A stretch of DNA of 64,000 bases from Treponema sp. UBA4692 (lineage in GTDB: Bacteria > Spirochaetota > Spirochaetia > Treponematales > Treponemataceae): the NCBI GenBank assembly GCA_002404895.1, contig DHKO01000012.1, forward strand, positions 9,472 through 73,471, in the 5' to 3' direction. A program made the position numbers and the translations under genes. The notes beneath the pieces were generated by a model. That model was not told the DNA's origin and searched no databases. It saw only the letters and a program-made list of their open reading frames with translations. Positions 21,552-31,209 of the stretch are shown here, piece after piece (the first letter of the stretch is position 1; each line of letters begins with the position of its first letter).

Positions 21552-22841
21552 TTATTTATCCTCCGGAAACTTTTCGTCTATGTAGGCTCTGTCAACTTTG
21601 TCAAAATCATCAAGAAATGTCAGAAAACGCAAAACAGAAGCGTTCTCGATTTTTCTTGGAACTTGCTGGCCGTCGGTTATGTAGGAAACCGATTTTTCTT
21701 TCTTTGAAAGAACGCTTATCACATTTCCAATCGCAGAAGTCTCGTCCCATTTTGTGATTATGACTGAATTGTAATTGCAGTTCTCGTAATTTCTTATAAT
21801 CGACATCAAGTCACGCGCTTTTGTTGCGGCAGAAAAAGCCAGATAGACATCAGGATGAATTCCCTTGACTTCAAGAACTTTCCGCATTTTTCCGATATTC
21901 TCTGAATCGTTAGGACTGTAGCCAGGCGTATCGATGAAAAGCACATCGAGCTTGTCCTTGTATTCCTCGAAAATCTTCTTGACATCATCTGAGCTTTCCG
22001 CCTTGTAGACATCAATCATCAGGATGTCGCCAAAACGGCGGAGCTGCTCTTCCGCGCCCACACGCGTATGGTCAATTGTAATCATTTTTATTGCAGGCTT
22101 CGGCTGATTTTTATCCTTCGCTTCCTTTATCAAAGTTCCTGCCATTTTAGCGATTGTCGTGGTTTTTCCGACTCCTGTAGGTCCGACAAGAATAATCACG
22201 TGCGGATATTTGTACGGAATGTTCGGAGTGATTTTTATTGACTCGCCAATCCAAGTGAAAACTGTTTTCTGCACGAATTCAGAGTCTCCGAGCTGCTCCA
22301 TTGTGAGTTCGGAGCGTAATCGAGTCGTTATCTTGTTTATGTACTCAAAAGTGAATTCATTTTTCTGCAGAATATCTTCAATTTCAGCGATTGAAGCAGG
22401 CTTGTCGGCAGCCTTTGTCGCCTGAATCAGAAGATTCATTTTTTCATCAAGAGTTTTCTGCGTCTCCTCGAGTTTTTTGTCAATCATCGAAAGCTGCATC
22501 ACATTTGTAACGCTGCCGTTTCCCGTCATATTCGACAAAATCTCGTCGCGGCTTTTCTGAAACGCGTCAGACGAAGAAGAAATCGGCTTAGGATTAGGAA
22601 TGTAGCGGACTTCAACGGTCTCTTTCTGCCCCCAGCCGAAAAAACCGCCTTTCAATGACTGCTTCTGTCCGGTGATTTTATAGTTCGTGCCGTAAAGATT
22701 GTAGAGCTTCGCCTTGCAGTCCTCCAGGCTTTTCCCTTCGATTTTTTTTTCTTCCTCTTCGGAATCCTGCAAATAGTAAGGGCTTCTGCCTGATATTCTT
22801 GAGACGGCTTGATTTCCAGAGCTGATTCTATCGTTATACAT
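21552..22841 (-). CDS. flhF: FlhF, SRP-type GTPase for flagellar placement
   Basis: A 429-residue protein with a variable N-terminal region (to about 160), an N-type helical domain and an SRP GTPase G domain: VILVGPTGVGKTTTIAKMA (G1), DHTRVGAEEQLRRFGDIL, DVLFIDTPGYS (G3) and a TKWDE motif (G4). FlhF recruits early flagellar components to the cell pole. Its start overlaps the flhA stop by 8 nt, and it is followed by flhG. Confidence 0.95.
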   Translation of the reverse strand: MYNDRISSGNQAVSRISGRSPYYLQDSEEEEKKIEGKSLEDCKAKLYNLYGTNYKITGQKQSLKGGFFGWGQKETVEVRYIPNPKPISSSSDAFQKSRDEILSNMTGNGSVTNVMQLSMIDKKLEETQKTLDEKMNLLIQATKAADKPASIAEIEDILQKNEFTFEYINKITTRLRSELTMEQLGDSEFVQKTVFTWIGESIKITPNIPYKYPHVIILVGPTGVGKTTTIAKMAGTLIKEAKDKNQPKPAIKMITIDHTRVGAEEQLRRFGDILMIDVYKAESSDDVKKIFEEYKDKLDVLFIDTPGYSPNDSENIGKMRKVLEVKGIHPDVYLAFSAATKARDLMSIIRNYENCNYNSVIITKWDETSAIGNVISVLSKKEKSVSYITDGQQVPRKIENASVLRFLTFLDDFDKVDRAYIDEKFPEDK

Positions 22842-24984
22842 TTATTTCTCCAAGTATTTCAAGTTTTACATTCCGTCCAGCCGCCATAACCTCATTGATT
22901 GAAAGAACAACAGTTCCAGGCATTTCAAAGTCAATCGAAGAGCGCACAAGCGGTCTGACCGAGCCATCACACAAAATTATTGGCAGATAGTTTTTTTCTT
23001 TCACAGCGACAATCGCAGAACTGAGCGCGTTCACCCACCGTCTGTTGTCAACAGGATCAAAAGCGACTTTCGGCTCGCTTCCGTCTGACGGCGTAAAGCT
23101 GTGCTGCAGAATCATTTCCGAAGCCGACTGCGAAAGCTGCAAAACGCTCAAAGTCTTGCTAGTCTCGTCGTCAACATACTGAAGACAAATCTGAAGCCCC
23201 AAAGCCTCGCGCACTTTCTCGATTAAATGCCACGTGTTCTTTGGAAGATTTCCGAAGTTTGCAAGCGTTTCAAGAATAATCACAATATTTCTGATGGAAA
23301 CTCTTTCACGCAAAAGCCCCTGAAGAACTTTCTCGATGTCGCCGTAAGTGTACTTGTAAGTGTTGAGAACTTCGTCAACAACAACAGGATTCTTTTCCTT
23401 GACAGCATCGATAATCGCCTTTGTCTCAAGACGCCCGAGAATTTCAGCCGCGTGCGACTTGATTATTTCCGTCAAATGCGTCGCGATGATTGTCGGCGGG
23501 TCAACAACAGCGTAGCCTGCATTTTCAGCGTCCGCGCGGTTCTCCTCGCTCACCCAGATTGCAGGAAGCCCAAAAGTCGGGTCGTGCGTAGGCTCGCCTT
23601 TTATCTCCTCGGTTACGTTTCCTGTGTTCATGCACATATAATATCCGAGCTTGATTCTAGCCCTGCCTGCCTCAATTCCACGGATTTTAAAGCTGTATTC
23701 ATCTGGATTAAGCTGCATATTGTCGATAATTCTGATTTTTGGAACAACGAGACCTAAGTCAACAGCCATCTCGCGCCTGATTCTTGTAACGCGCTCGAGA
23801 AGCTCCGCGCCGTTCTCCTTGTTCACAAGAGGAATAAGCGCGTAGCCAAGCTCAAGACAAAGCGGGTCAAGCGGAGCGACAGGGCTTGCATCTCCGTTCT
23901 CGCTAGACTGCTTGTTTTTTGATTTCTGCTCTTCCTCAAGTTTTTTCGCGAAAGAAGTTTTCTGCCTGCGCACAAGCAAATATCCGTAAAAAACAAAAAG
24001 CGCGCCAATCGGAAGCAAGAGATACCACGGAAAACTCGGAATCAAACTCATAAGCGCAAGCGTAATTCCGGTTATAATAAAGACATATCCAGAGCCTGTG
24101 AACTGCTTCTTAATCTGCTCGCCCAAGACCTCATCGTTGGAAGAATTTCCCGTTACAATCAAGCCGGTCGCAAAAGAAAGCAAAAGAGAAGGAAGCTGCC
24201 CCAAAAGACCGTCGCCGATTGTAAGGCGCGAATAAGTTCCGGCAGCCTCGCCCACGCCCATATTTCCGATTGCGACTCCAGTTATGATTCCCGCAACCAA
24301 GTCAATCACAGTGATGAAAATTCCGGCCTTTACGTTTCCGCTCACAAATTTGCTCGCACCGTCCATGCTCGAGTAAAAATCGATGTCGCGCTGAATCGAA
24401 GCCTTTTTCTCACGCGCCTGCTCATCGGTTATGTATCCTGAATTCAGTTCAGAATCGACCGCGAAAAATTTCTGGTTCATCGCGTCCAAAGAAAATCTCG
24501 CGGCGACCTCAGAAACGCGCGTTGCGCCTTTTGTAATCACAATCACCTGAATAATAATCAAGATGATAAAAATCACCATTCCGATTACAAGCCCGGTCGT
24601 TGAAGGATTGGAAATAGTGTCGCCTGTTACTATAGAAGAAAAAGCTTTCAGCATATTTCCCGGAAAATTCGCATATCCGGTCGCAGAAGCCCGAGTCAAA
24701 ATCAGCCTTGTGGAGCTTACGTTCAATGCAAGACCGTAAAGAGTCGCAAAAAGAAGAACGCGCGGAAAAACCGTAAAGTCAGAGGATTTTGGAGTGTAAA
24801 GAACAACAAGCAGGATAACGATGGAAAGAGCGATGTTGCAAATCATCAAAACGTCCAAAAAAACTCCCGGAACTGGAAGCAAAAGCATCAGAACAATCAC
24901 AATCGCAAAAGATGCGACTAGATGATTCTGGACATTTCCAAAATAATTTTTTAGACGGTTTCCCACGCCTGCGTTATTAGCCAT
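22834..24984 (-). CDS. flhA: FlhA, flagellar export apparatus protein
   Basis: A 716-residue protein of normal family length. The N-terminal half has about eight membrane helices (SFAIVIVLMLLLPVPGVFLDVLMI...). The conserved FHIPEP-type cytoplasmic loop reads FSLDAMNQKFFAVDSELNSG. The C-terminal half is the soluble FlhA-C domain, which binds chaperones and FliI/FliJ. It uses proton motive force for export of rod, hook and filament proteins. It follows flhB by 21 nt. Confidence 0.96.
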   Translation of the reverse strand: MANNAGVGNRLKNYFGNVQNHLVASFAIVIVLMLLLPVPGVFLDVLMICNIALSIVILLVVLYTPKSSDFTVFPRVLLFATLYGLALNVSSTRLILTRASATGYANFPGNMLKAFSSIVTGDTISNPSTTGLVIGMVIFIILIIIQVIVITKGATRVSEVAARFSLDAMNQKFFAVDSELNSGYITDEQAREKKASIQRDIDFYSSMDGASKFVSGNVKAGIFITVIDLVAGIITGVAIGNMGVGEAAGTYSRLTIGDGLLGQLPSLLLSFATGLIVTGNSSNDEVLGEQIKKQFTGSGYVFIITGITLALMSLIPSFPWYLLLPIGALFVFYGYLLVRRQKTSFAKKLEEEQKSKNKQSSENGDASPVAPLDPLCLELGYALIPLVNKENGAELLERVTRIRREMAVDLGLVVPKIRIIDNMQLNPDEYSFKIRGIEAGRARIKLGYYMCMNTGNVTEEIKGEPTHDPTFGLPAIWVSEENRADAENAGYAVVDPPTIIATHLTEIIKSHAAEILGRLETKAIIDAVKEKNPVVVDEVLNTYKYTYGDIEKVLQGLLRERVSIRNIVIILETLANFGNLPKNTWHLIEKVREALGLQICLQYVDDETSKTLSVLQLSQSASEMILQHSFTPSDGSEPKVAFDPVDNRRWVNALSSAIVAVKEKNYLPIILCDGSVRPLVRSSIDFEMPGTVVLSINEVMAAGRNVKLEILGEINV

Positions 24985-25005
24985 TTAAATCCCCACCCAA
25001 ACAGC

Positions 25006-26106
25006 TTACTTTTTGTTATTGTTGAACTTTTCCAAATGCGTATAGACAGCGGCAATTGCGCTGAAATAAGCACTAGGTATTGTATCACCGATTTCGGTTT
25101 CTGCATAGAGAGCGCGGGCTAAAGGGCGGTTTTCAACGATAGGAACATTGCTCTCCGCCGCCAAAGTCCTGATTCTGAAAGCCACCTCATCCGCGCCTTT
25201 TGCCATAACCTGCGGAGCATCGGCTTTCATCGCGTCATAAGCGAGAGCGACAGCAAAATGAGTAGGGTTTGTGATTACAACATCAGATTTTGCGACCTGC
25301 TGAGGCATATTCCGCTGCAGCATTTCGCGCTGAGCCTGCTGAAGATGAGCCTTCACGTCAGGGTCGCCTTCCATCTCCTTGTATTCCTGCTTGACCTCCT
25401 GCTTTGTCATCTTCATGCTTTCAAGAAACTGCTTTTTCTGCACGAGATAGTCAGGAACCGCAATCACAAGGAAAAAGACTGCGCAGGTCAAAAGAATTTT
25501 CGCCGCAATCCAGCAAATTCCGCCGACAGCGTTATAGACGTTTCCGGCGTTCAAAGTCGCAAGAATCTTCGAGACGTTAGATTTTATAATCAGAAAAGCA
25601 ATCAGGCCGACAGCGAAAACCTTTATAAAGGACTTTGCAACGTTGAATCCGCCCTCAAAAGAAAAAAGCGTTTTTTTCAGATACTGGCCGAAACGAGGAA
25701 GAATCTTCGAGAACTGAGGCTCAATCGGCTTTGTCGAAAAAATAAATCCGCGGTTCTGGATTATGTTCGAAAGAACCGCAGCCACTGCTCCGACAACAGC
25801 AAGCGGCAAAACCATTTTCGCAAGATTCAGCACAAAATGCGCGTAAAAACGCTTTTGAAGCATTTCAGGCTCGTTAATGTGCGTAAAATAAAAAACGAGA
25901 ATCTCCTCGAGCCATCTCCAAAAATACGGCGCGGAAACAACGAGAACAATCGAAGTCGCAAGCATCACAAGCGCGCCGCAAAGCTCCTGGCTTTTTGCAA
26001 CCCGACCTTCCTCGCGGGCTTTTCGAAGCTTGTACTCCGAAGGCTCTTCTGTCCTGCCCTCGTCTTCAGCCGCAAACCACTGAAGGTCAATCTCATCGAA
26101 CGGCAT
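25006..26106 (-). CDS. flhB: FlhB, export switch protein
   Basis: A 366-residue protein with four membrane helices in the N-terminal half and a cytoplasmic domain with the autocleavage motif NPTH (SDVVITNPTHFAVAL, near residue 275). FlhB switches export specificity from rod/hook to filament proteins after cleavage between Asn and Pro. I take the ATG at 26,104-26,106, whose A is also the last base of the fliR stop; a GTG one codon earlier is possible. The N-terminus (IDLQWFAAEDEGRTEEPSEYKLRKAREEG) is typical. Confidence 0.96.
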   Translation of the reverse strand: MPFDEIDLQWFAAEDEGRTEEPSEYKLRKAREEGRVAKSQELCGALVMLATSIVLVVSAPYFWRWLEEILVFYFTHINEPEMLQKRFYAHFVLNLAKMVLPLAVVGAVAAVLSNIIQNRGFIFSTKPIEPQFSKILPRFGQYLKKTLFSFEGGFNVAKSFIKVFAVGLIAFLIIKSNVSKILATLNAGNVYNAVGGICWIAAKILLTCAVFFLVIAVPDYLVQKKQFLESMKMTKQEVKQEYKEMEGDPDVKAHLQQAQREMLQRNMPQQVAKSDVVITNPTHFAVALAYDAMKADAPQVMAKGADEVAFRIRTLAAESNVPIVENRPLARALYAETEIGDTIPSAYFSAIAAVYTHLEKFNNNKK

Positions 26107-26912
26107 CACGCGCCTCCCGACGAAAATGACGCAAAAAGATTTTCAAGATTGCGGAAGCCGATGCTTATCGCGCGCCCGAAAAAATCGCAGAGACTCGGCA
26201 TCAAAGCCGCAATTATAAAGAAAGAAGTCAAAATCATAACCGGGAATCCCTCGCTCAAAAGATTCATCTGAGGTGCCGCCTTTGAAAGAATTCCCATCGT
26301 AACAGAAATAAGGCACAAAACGCCCATTATCGGAAGCGCAATTATAAAAGCGTCAGCAAACAAGTCCGTAAGCCCTGAAAGCAAGAATTTTACGACAGAC
26401 TCCTGCGCCGACAGGAACGAAATCGCGTTCAAAGACCTGAAGCTTGAAATAAAAGCCCGTCCAAAAAGAATCTGCGCCCAGTCCGACTGCAAAAAGACAA
26501 GCATTGCGACAAGGTTAAAAAACTGGCCCATAAGAGGATTTTCAACCTGGCTCAAGGCATCGTAAACTTCAGAAGCCGAAAATCCCATCTGAAAAGCGAA
26601 GAACTGGCCGGCCGTTGAAAAAGCGGAAAAAATAAGGCTCGCATAGAATCCCATCAGAATTCCAATCAAGCCCTCGCCAATAATAAGCATTACATAAGAA
26701 ACTGAAAAAGCTCCATTTTCACCAAAATACGGAGCATAAACAGACAAGTCAACATGCGGAAGAACGATAAACGCGATATAGCCGGAAAGAGCGAGCTTCG
26801 CCATTTTTGAGACAGAGCGAATCGAAAAAAGAGGAAGCGTCATTATGACCGCGAAGCAGCGCACATAAATCAGAAGATAAGCAGGCGCGCCCGCCAAAAT
26901 TCTCTCCAGCAT
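26106..26912 (-). CDS. fliR: FliR, flagellar export gate protein
   Basis: A 268-residue integral membrane protein with about six hydrophobic segments and the family pattern YLLIYVRCFAVIMTLPLFSIRSVSKMAKLALSGYIAFI near the start. FliR forms the core of the export gate with FliP and FliQ. It lies 12 nt after fliQ and touches flhB, as in most flagellar operons. Confidence 0.95.
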   Translation of the reverse strand: MLERILAGAPAYLLIYVRCFAVIMTLPLFSIRSVSKMAKLALSGYIAFIVLPHVDLSVYAPYFGENGAFSVSYVMLIIGEGLIGILMGFYASLIFSAFSTAGQFFAFQMGFSASEVYDALSQVENPLMGQFFNLVAMLVFLQSDWAQILFGRAFISSFRSLNAISFLSAQESVVKFLLSGLTDLFADAFIIALPIMGVLCLISVTMGILSKAAPQMNLLSEGFPVMILTSFFIIAALMPSLCDFFGRAISIGFRNLENLFASFSSGGA

Positions 26913-26924
26913 CGAAAAAGGCGC

Positions 26925-27194
26925 CTACCTTGCAAGCTGAGGAATCTGCGAAAAAAGATTCACCGTGTAATTTGAAAGCATCGAAAACATCCAGCCGCCA
27001 ATCAGCGCAAGCACAATCAAAATCACAAGCATTTTCGGAAGAAAAGTCAAAGTCTGCTCCTGAATCGAAGTTGTCGCCTGAAAAATCGCGACAATCAGAC
27101 CGACAATCAAAGCCGCGCCAAGAACAGGAGCGCACAAAATAAACACTTGAAAAACCGCGCCGCGCATAAGATTAACAATCATTCCAAGACTCAT
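26925..27194 (-). CDS. fliQ: FliQ, flagellar export gate protein
   Basis: An 89-residue protein with two membrane helices (AVFQVFILCAPVLGAALIVGLIVAIFQA and LTFLPKMLVILIVLALIGGW), full length for FliQ, including the QATTSIQEQTLTFLPK signature. It sits between fliP and fliR. The 95 nt between it and fliP show nothing I can assign. Confidence 0.95.
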   Translation of the reverse strand: MSLGMIVNLMRGAVFQVFILCAPVLGAALIVGLIVAIFQATTSIQEQTLTFLPKMLVILIVLALIGGWMFSMLSNYTVNLFSQIPQLAR

Positions 27195-27289
27195 TTTTTC
27201 TCCTCGCTTCTAAATTCCAAATTCAAAATCAGCCAAAAGCATTCGCCGCTCGTTTCGAGAAAATGCAAAACAATGCCCCGAACTTTTTA

Positions 27290-28162
27290 TTATCTTACAA
27301 TCGAGACAAAAAGCTGCTGCGTCAAAAGCCCCCAGCCGTCAACCAGAACAAAAAGCATCAACTTAAACGGCATCGAAATCTGAACAGGAGGAAGCATCAT
27401 CATTCCCATGCTCATCAGAATCGAAGCCACAACCATGTCAATCACGATAAACGGAATATACAAAAAAACGCCGATTTTAAATGCGACCGTAAGCTCGTGC
27501 AGAATATACGCCGGAACAATTATGTAAGTCGGAATGTCCTCCGGCCCGTTCGGAGAAGGAAGATTCGCCATCTGCAAAAAAGAAGAGATATATTTTGACT
27601 GCATGCTTCCATCGCTCGCCTGAGTCACAGTCTGCTTAAGCATGAATTCCCGAAGCGGAGCCTCGGCTTCCCTGTAAGCCTGCTCGATCCCAATCTGACC
27701 ATCGGAAAGCGGCTTTATGGAATTTCCGTAAATCGTCCTAAAAACCGGAAACATAACAAAAATCGTCATGAAAAGCGCGATTCCGTTCAAAACCGAAGTC
27801 GGCGGAACCTGCTGCAAGGAAAGCGCGCGCTTTATAAAGTCCAGAACAATCGAAAAACGAAGAAAACAGGTCGTCAAAATCAGAATGCTAGGCGCGAGAG
27901 TGAGAACCGTAAGCAAAAGCAAGACTTGCACGCTGAACGCGACTTCATTTCCTGAGCGCGGCTGCGTAATGCTTATGTCAACGTTCGGAACATTAAGGCC
28001 GCGCACATTTCCGTTCATTTCAGTTGTGCCTTGAGCCGAGCCGCCAGGAAAATTTCTATTCTGCGAGCTTTGCGCAAAAACCGGCGACGAAAAAATCAAA
28101 ATCAGAAAAGAAACAAAAGCGAGTTTTTTTAGATTTTTTACCAGCCGAAGATTTTTTTCCAT
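27290..28162 (-). CDS. fliP: FliP, flagellar export gate protein
   Basis: A 290-residue precursor with a cleavable signal (LAFVSFLILIFSSPVFAQ), a variable linker and the conserved core: LTLAPSILILTTCFLRFSIVLDFIKRALSLQQVPP, then helices ending VDGWGLLTQQLFVSIV. Five FliP subunits with FliQ and FliR form the export channel. I chose the ATG at 28,162 after GAGG; a GTG three codons earlier is less likely. Confidence 0.95.
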   Translation of the reverse strand: MEKNLRLVKNLKKLAFVSFLILIFSSPVFAQSSQNRNFPGGSAQGTTEMNGNVRGLNVPNVDISITQPRSGNEVAFSVQVLLLLTVLTLAPSILILTTCFLRFSIVLDFIKRALSLQQVPPTSVLNGIALFMTIFVMFPVFRTIYGNSIKPLSDGQIGIEQAYREAEAPLREFMLKQTVTQASDGSMQSKYISSFLQMANLPSPNGPEDIPTYIIVPAYILHELTVAFKIGVFLYIPFIVIDMVVASILMSMGMMMLPPVQISMPFKLMLFVLVDGWGLLTQQLFVSIVR

Positions 28163-28163
28163 T

Positions 28164-28844
28164 TTACTCACCTCTGTTGAACCTGTCGCGCTGGTTTTTC
28201 AGCATATCGGAAGCGTGCCTTGCGCTGTCAGAAAATGCGCCGCTGTTTTTTGAGCCTTTCGCAAGGAACAAGTCCAAGACATCGGCAAAAGATTTCGGCT
28301 TGCTCACATTCTGATTCTTGTCCGCAATCAGATTCAGCGAATCGACCAGCTCCTTGTCCTTGATTTCAGCAAGGAGATTTATGTTGTTGTCAGTAACTCC
28401 AATCAGATAAGCATTTTCAAGCAAAGTAACAATTTGGACTGACTTTCCAGCCCCGATTGAAATCTGCGCGACTTTCCGCAAAAAAGAGTCGTCAGAATCG
28501 GCAAATCCGCTGTTTTTTCTGAAAATTTTCACGACAAAATAGACAAGCGCAATCACAACCAGAAGCGAAATCACCATGCGGAGAAAAAGACCGAAGCTCG
28601 ACGGAGAACGGCTCTGGTTTTCAGATGCTGAAACGCTCCAGTAAGGAGCCTGATTTTGTCCGTTCTGCTGATTTTGCGAGCCTTCCGAATTCGCTCCGCC
28701 TTTTTCAGAAGCTTCTATTTTGCTTGAATTTGAATTAGATGAATTATCAGAAAGACTGTTCTGCGCGAAAGAAACTCCGCAAAGAAAAAATAGAAAAACA
28801 AGGACAGCCGCCATTATTTTTCCAAAAGAGAATGTTTTTGTCAT
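28164..28844 (-). CDS. fliO: FliO/FliZ-like flagellar assembly protein
   Basis: A 226-residue protein with an N-terminal signal or membrane segment (GKIMAAVLVFLFFLCGVSFAQ), a Ser/Asn-rich periplasmic stretch, a membrane helix (MVISLLVVIALVYFVVKIF) and a cytoplasmic part with the FliO pattern (SIGAGKSVQIVTLLENAYLIGVTDNNINLLAEI). FliO helps FliP assemble. The start follows GGTGG. It lies 1 nt before fliP and 123 nt after fliY. Confidence 0.88.
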   Translation of the reverse strand: MTKTFSFGKIMAAVLVFLFFLCGVSFAQNSLSDNSSNSNSSKIEASEKGGANSEGSQNQQNGQNQAPYWSVSASENQSRSPSSFGLFLRMVISLLVVIALVYFVVKIFRKNSGFADSDDSFLRKVAQISIGAGKSVQIVTLLENAYLIGVTDNNINLLAEIKDKELVDSLNLIADKNQNVSKPKSFADVLDLFLAKGSKNSGAFSDSARHASDMLKNQRDRFNRGE

Positions 28845-28967
28845 TTTTTCCACCCATTTTTGACAATAGGCAGATTATAACAAAAAAAAATGCACCTGTC
28901 GAATACTTTTTGCAAGCAGCGGCAAGCGCATTTTTTATTATTCTATGAAAAAATGTTTATTCAACGC

Positions 28968-30146
28968 TTAGTGAAGATTGCTCACGCGCTCGGCTGGAGA
29001 AAGAATCTCCGTAACACGGACACCGAAGTTCTCATCGATTACGACAACCTCGCCTTTCGCAATCGGCTTGTGGTTCACGAGGATGTCAACCGGCTCGCCG
29101 GCAAGCTTGTCAAGCTCGATGATTGTCCCCTCGCCCATTCCCAAAATTTCCTTAATCTGCTTCTTTGTGCGGCCAAGTTCTACGGTCATCTCCATGTTTA
29201 CATCCATGATAAGACCGATATTTCCCTGCTCAGTGCTAGGAACAGCTCCGCCGACAAGATTCGGGTACTGGAGCGACTGGACGGTTGGAGTATTCATTCC
29301 CATCTGCTGCGCGCCCATCATCGGCTGCTGCTGGAAGCCTCCCATTCCCATTCCGTTCATCATTGGCTGCTGATAGCCGTTCATATTGTTCATATTCATC
29401 GCGCCCATCATCGGCTGCTGCTGGAAACCGCCGTTTCCCATCTGCTGTCCGCCTGCAAGATTCGCCATTGAAGCCATGTCCTGAGCGTTCAAGGCTCCGC
29501 CGGAAGCAGAAGTCTGCTCGCCGCCGCCCAAAGCTTTTGCAATTCCGTTCGCGACATCGCTTGAAACAGCCTCCCACATTGTGTAAGCCTGTCCGTCAAG
29601 CGTGAAAGGATAAGAAAAAAGCGCGAAAGTCCCCTGCGGAATTCTCACCATCGCCTTTGGAACGTGAACCGCTTCAGGAGGATTTGCCGCAAGCCCTGCG
29701 ATTGACTTAAGTTCTGTGATTTCAGCTCCCGAATGTGTCGAGACAAATTCGCCGATTACAGAAAGAGCCATGTCGTCAAGCTCCGCGTTGTCCTCTTTAT
29801 TTACAAGACCTGTGATTTTCTGCGCAAATTCAGGAGGAAGAAGAACGAGATGGTCGCCTTTCAAGCCCGCATTAAAGTCAGCCATTACAGCAACCACCAT
29901 TTCTGGCAATTTTGCAAGAAGCTGGTCTCTTCCCATAGACTCAACAGTAGGATTTCCAGCGGTGAAAGCCGCGCCTGTCATCGAGTTGAGATTTGCGACG
30001 CATTTTTCCTTCATTGAATCCGCAAATTTTTCAAGCGTAGCTGTATCGATTTTGACATTGGAAGATGATCCTGATGAAAGACCTCCCATGTCCACATTTT
30101 TCAACAATGCATCGATTTCGTCCTGAGATATTGTTCCATCACTCAT
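28968..30146 (-). CDS. fliY: FliY/FliN, flagellar motor switch protein
   Basis: A 392-residue FliY-type switch protein. The N-terminal peptide (MSDGTISQDEIDALL) is of the FliM/FliY type, a CheC-like middle follows, and the C-terminal FliN (SpoA) domain is complete (VNMEMTVELGRTKKQIKEILGMGEGTIIELDKLAGEPVDILVN). Residues about 240-310 are a repetitive Met/Gln/Gly/Asn-rich linker with two GGFQQQPMMGA units. FliY with FliM and FliG controls rotation direction; CheC-like parts may act on CheY-P. The chosen ATG follows GGAG and overlaps the fliM stop by 8 nt. Confidence 0.93.
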   Translation of the reverse strand: MSDGTISQDEIDALLKNVDMGGLSSGSSSNVKIDTATLEKFADSMKEKCVANLNSMTGAAFTAGNPTVESMGRDQLLAKLPEMVVAVMADFNAGLKGDHLVLLPPEFAQKITGLVNKEDNAELDDMALSVIGEFVSTHSGAEITELKSIAGLAANPPEAVHVPKAMVRIPQGTFALFSYPFTLDGQAYTMWEAVSSDVANGIAKALGGGEQTSASGGALNAQDMASMANLAGGQQMGNGGFQQQPMMGAMNMNNMNGYQQPMMNGMGMGGFQQQPMMGAQQMGMNTPTVQSLQYPNLVGGAVPSTEQGNIGLIMDVNMEMTVELGRTKKQIKEILGMGEGTIIELDKLAGEPVDILVNHKPIAKGEVVVIDENFGVRVTEILSPAERVSNLH

Positions 30147-31173
30147 AAGATTCATCTCCTTCAACGGATAATTCTTCAAAATCGTCAGATTCGTTCTGCT
30201 TCATTTTGCCGATAATCTGCACAGCCATTTTTTTGCCGACAACACCTGGCTGGCAGTAAAATTTCTTCTCGTTTCCAACGCTAAGCGCGAGCGGGTCGCC
30301 TACTCTCACGGTCGAAAGACGGATGATGTCTCCGGCGCGGAGCGAAAGCACATCGCGAATTGGAATGTTTATTGTGCCGATTTCAGCGACAACGTCCATA
30401 TCGACATCGGAAAGCTTTTCCTTCAAAGTGCCGAGATACTGCGTTGTCGAGCTTCTTCTTACAGAACTGAACCAGAACTGTGAAGAAAGCTTCGAGACAA
30501 TCGGCTCGATTGTGAGATAAGGAATACAGAAATTCATCATTCCTTCCTCGTCTCCAATTTTTGTCTCAAGCGTAACAAGAACGACCATTTCAGACGGAGG
30601 AACAATCGAAGCGAACTGAGGATTTGTCTCAATCTGGCCGAGACGCGGCCGCAAGTCGATAACCTGAGTCCATGCCTCGCGCATATTCGCCAAGATTCTG
30701 ACGATAATTCCTTCCATTACGGACTGCTCAATGTCAGTCAAGTCGCGGCTGACCTTCGCCCCCTGCCCTGTTCCGCCGAACAATCGGTCAATAATGCTGA
30801 ACGTGATTGCAGGATCGATTTCAAGGACTGCGTTTCCCTTTAAAGGATCCATATTGATTACAGCAAGCGTTGTAGGTGTCGGAATCGAGCGGATAAACTC
30901 CTCGTAAGTGAGCTGATCCACCGAAGCCACATGAACGTGTACAAGCGACCGCAGCTGAGCTGAGAGAGATGTTGTTGTAAGACGCGCAAAAGTCTCGTGC
31001 ATGATTTGAACAGTCCTGATTTGCTCCTTTGAGAACTTGTCCGGACGCTTGAAATCATAAATCTTAATTTTGCGTGTGTCGCTAACAGGCTTGAAATCGT
31101 CAGCCCCGGACTCGCCGGTGCTTATGGCTTGCAAAAGCTGGTCAATTTCATCCTGTGACAGAACCTCGTTCAT
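30139..31173 (-). CDS. fliM: FliM, flagellar motor switch protein
   Basis: A 344-residue protein. The N-terminal CheY-P-binding peptide is MNEVLSQDEIDQLLQAIS, the middle domain carries the GGTGQGAKVSRDLTDIEQSVMEGI pattern, and the C-terminal SpoA domain is present (TINIPIRDVLSLRAGDIIRLS). It forms the C-ring with FliG and FliY. It follows fliL by 36 nt. Confidence 0.95.
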   Translation of the reverse strand: MNEVLSQDEIDQLLQAISTGESGADDFKPVSDTRKIKIYDFKRPDKFSKEQIRTVQIMHETFARLTTTSLSAQLRSLVHVHVASVDQLTYEEFIRSIPTPTTLAVINMDPLKGNAVLEIDPAITFSIIDRLFGGTGQGAKVSRDLTDIEQSVMEGIIVRILANMREAWTQVIDLRPRLGQIETNPQFASIVPPSEMVVLVTLETKIGDEEGMMNFCIPYLTIEPIVSKLSSQFWFSSVRRSSTTQYLGTLKEKLSDVDMDVVAEIGTINIPIRDVLSLRAGDIIRLSTVRVGDPLALSVGNEKKFYCQPGVVGKKMAVQIIGKMKQNESDDFEELSVEGDESYE

Positions 31174-31209
31174 GTCTTTCCTTCCACCTTTTTATAGCTA
31201 ATCGCCTTT

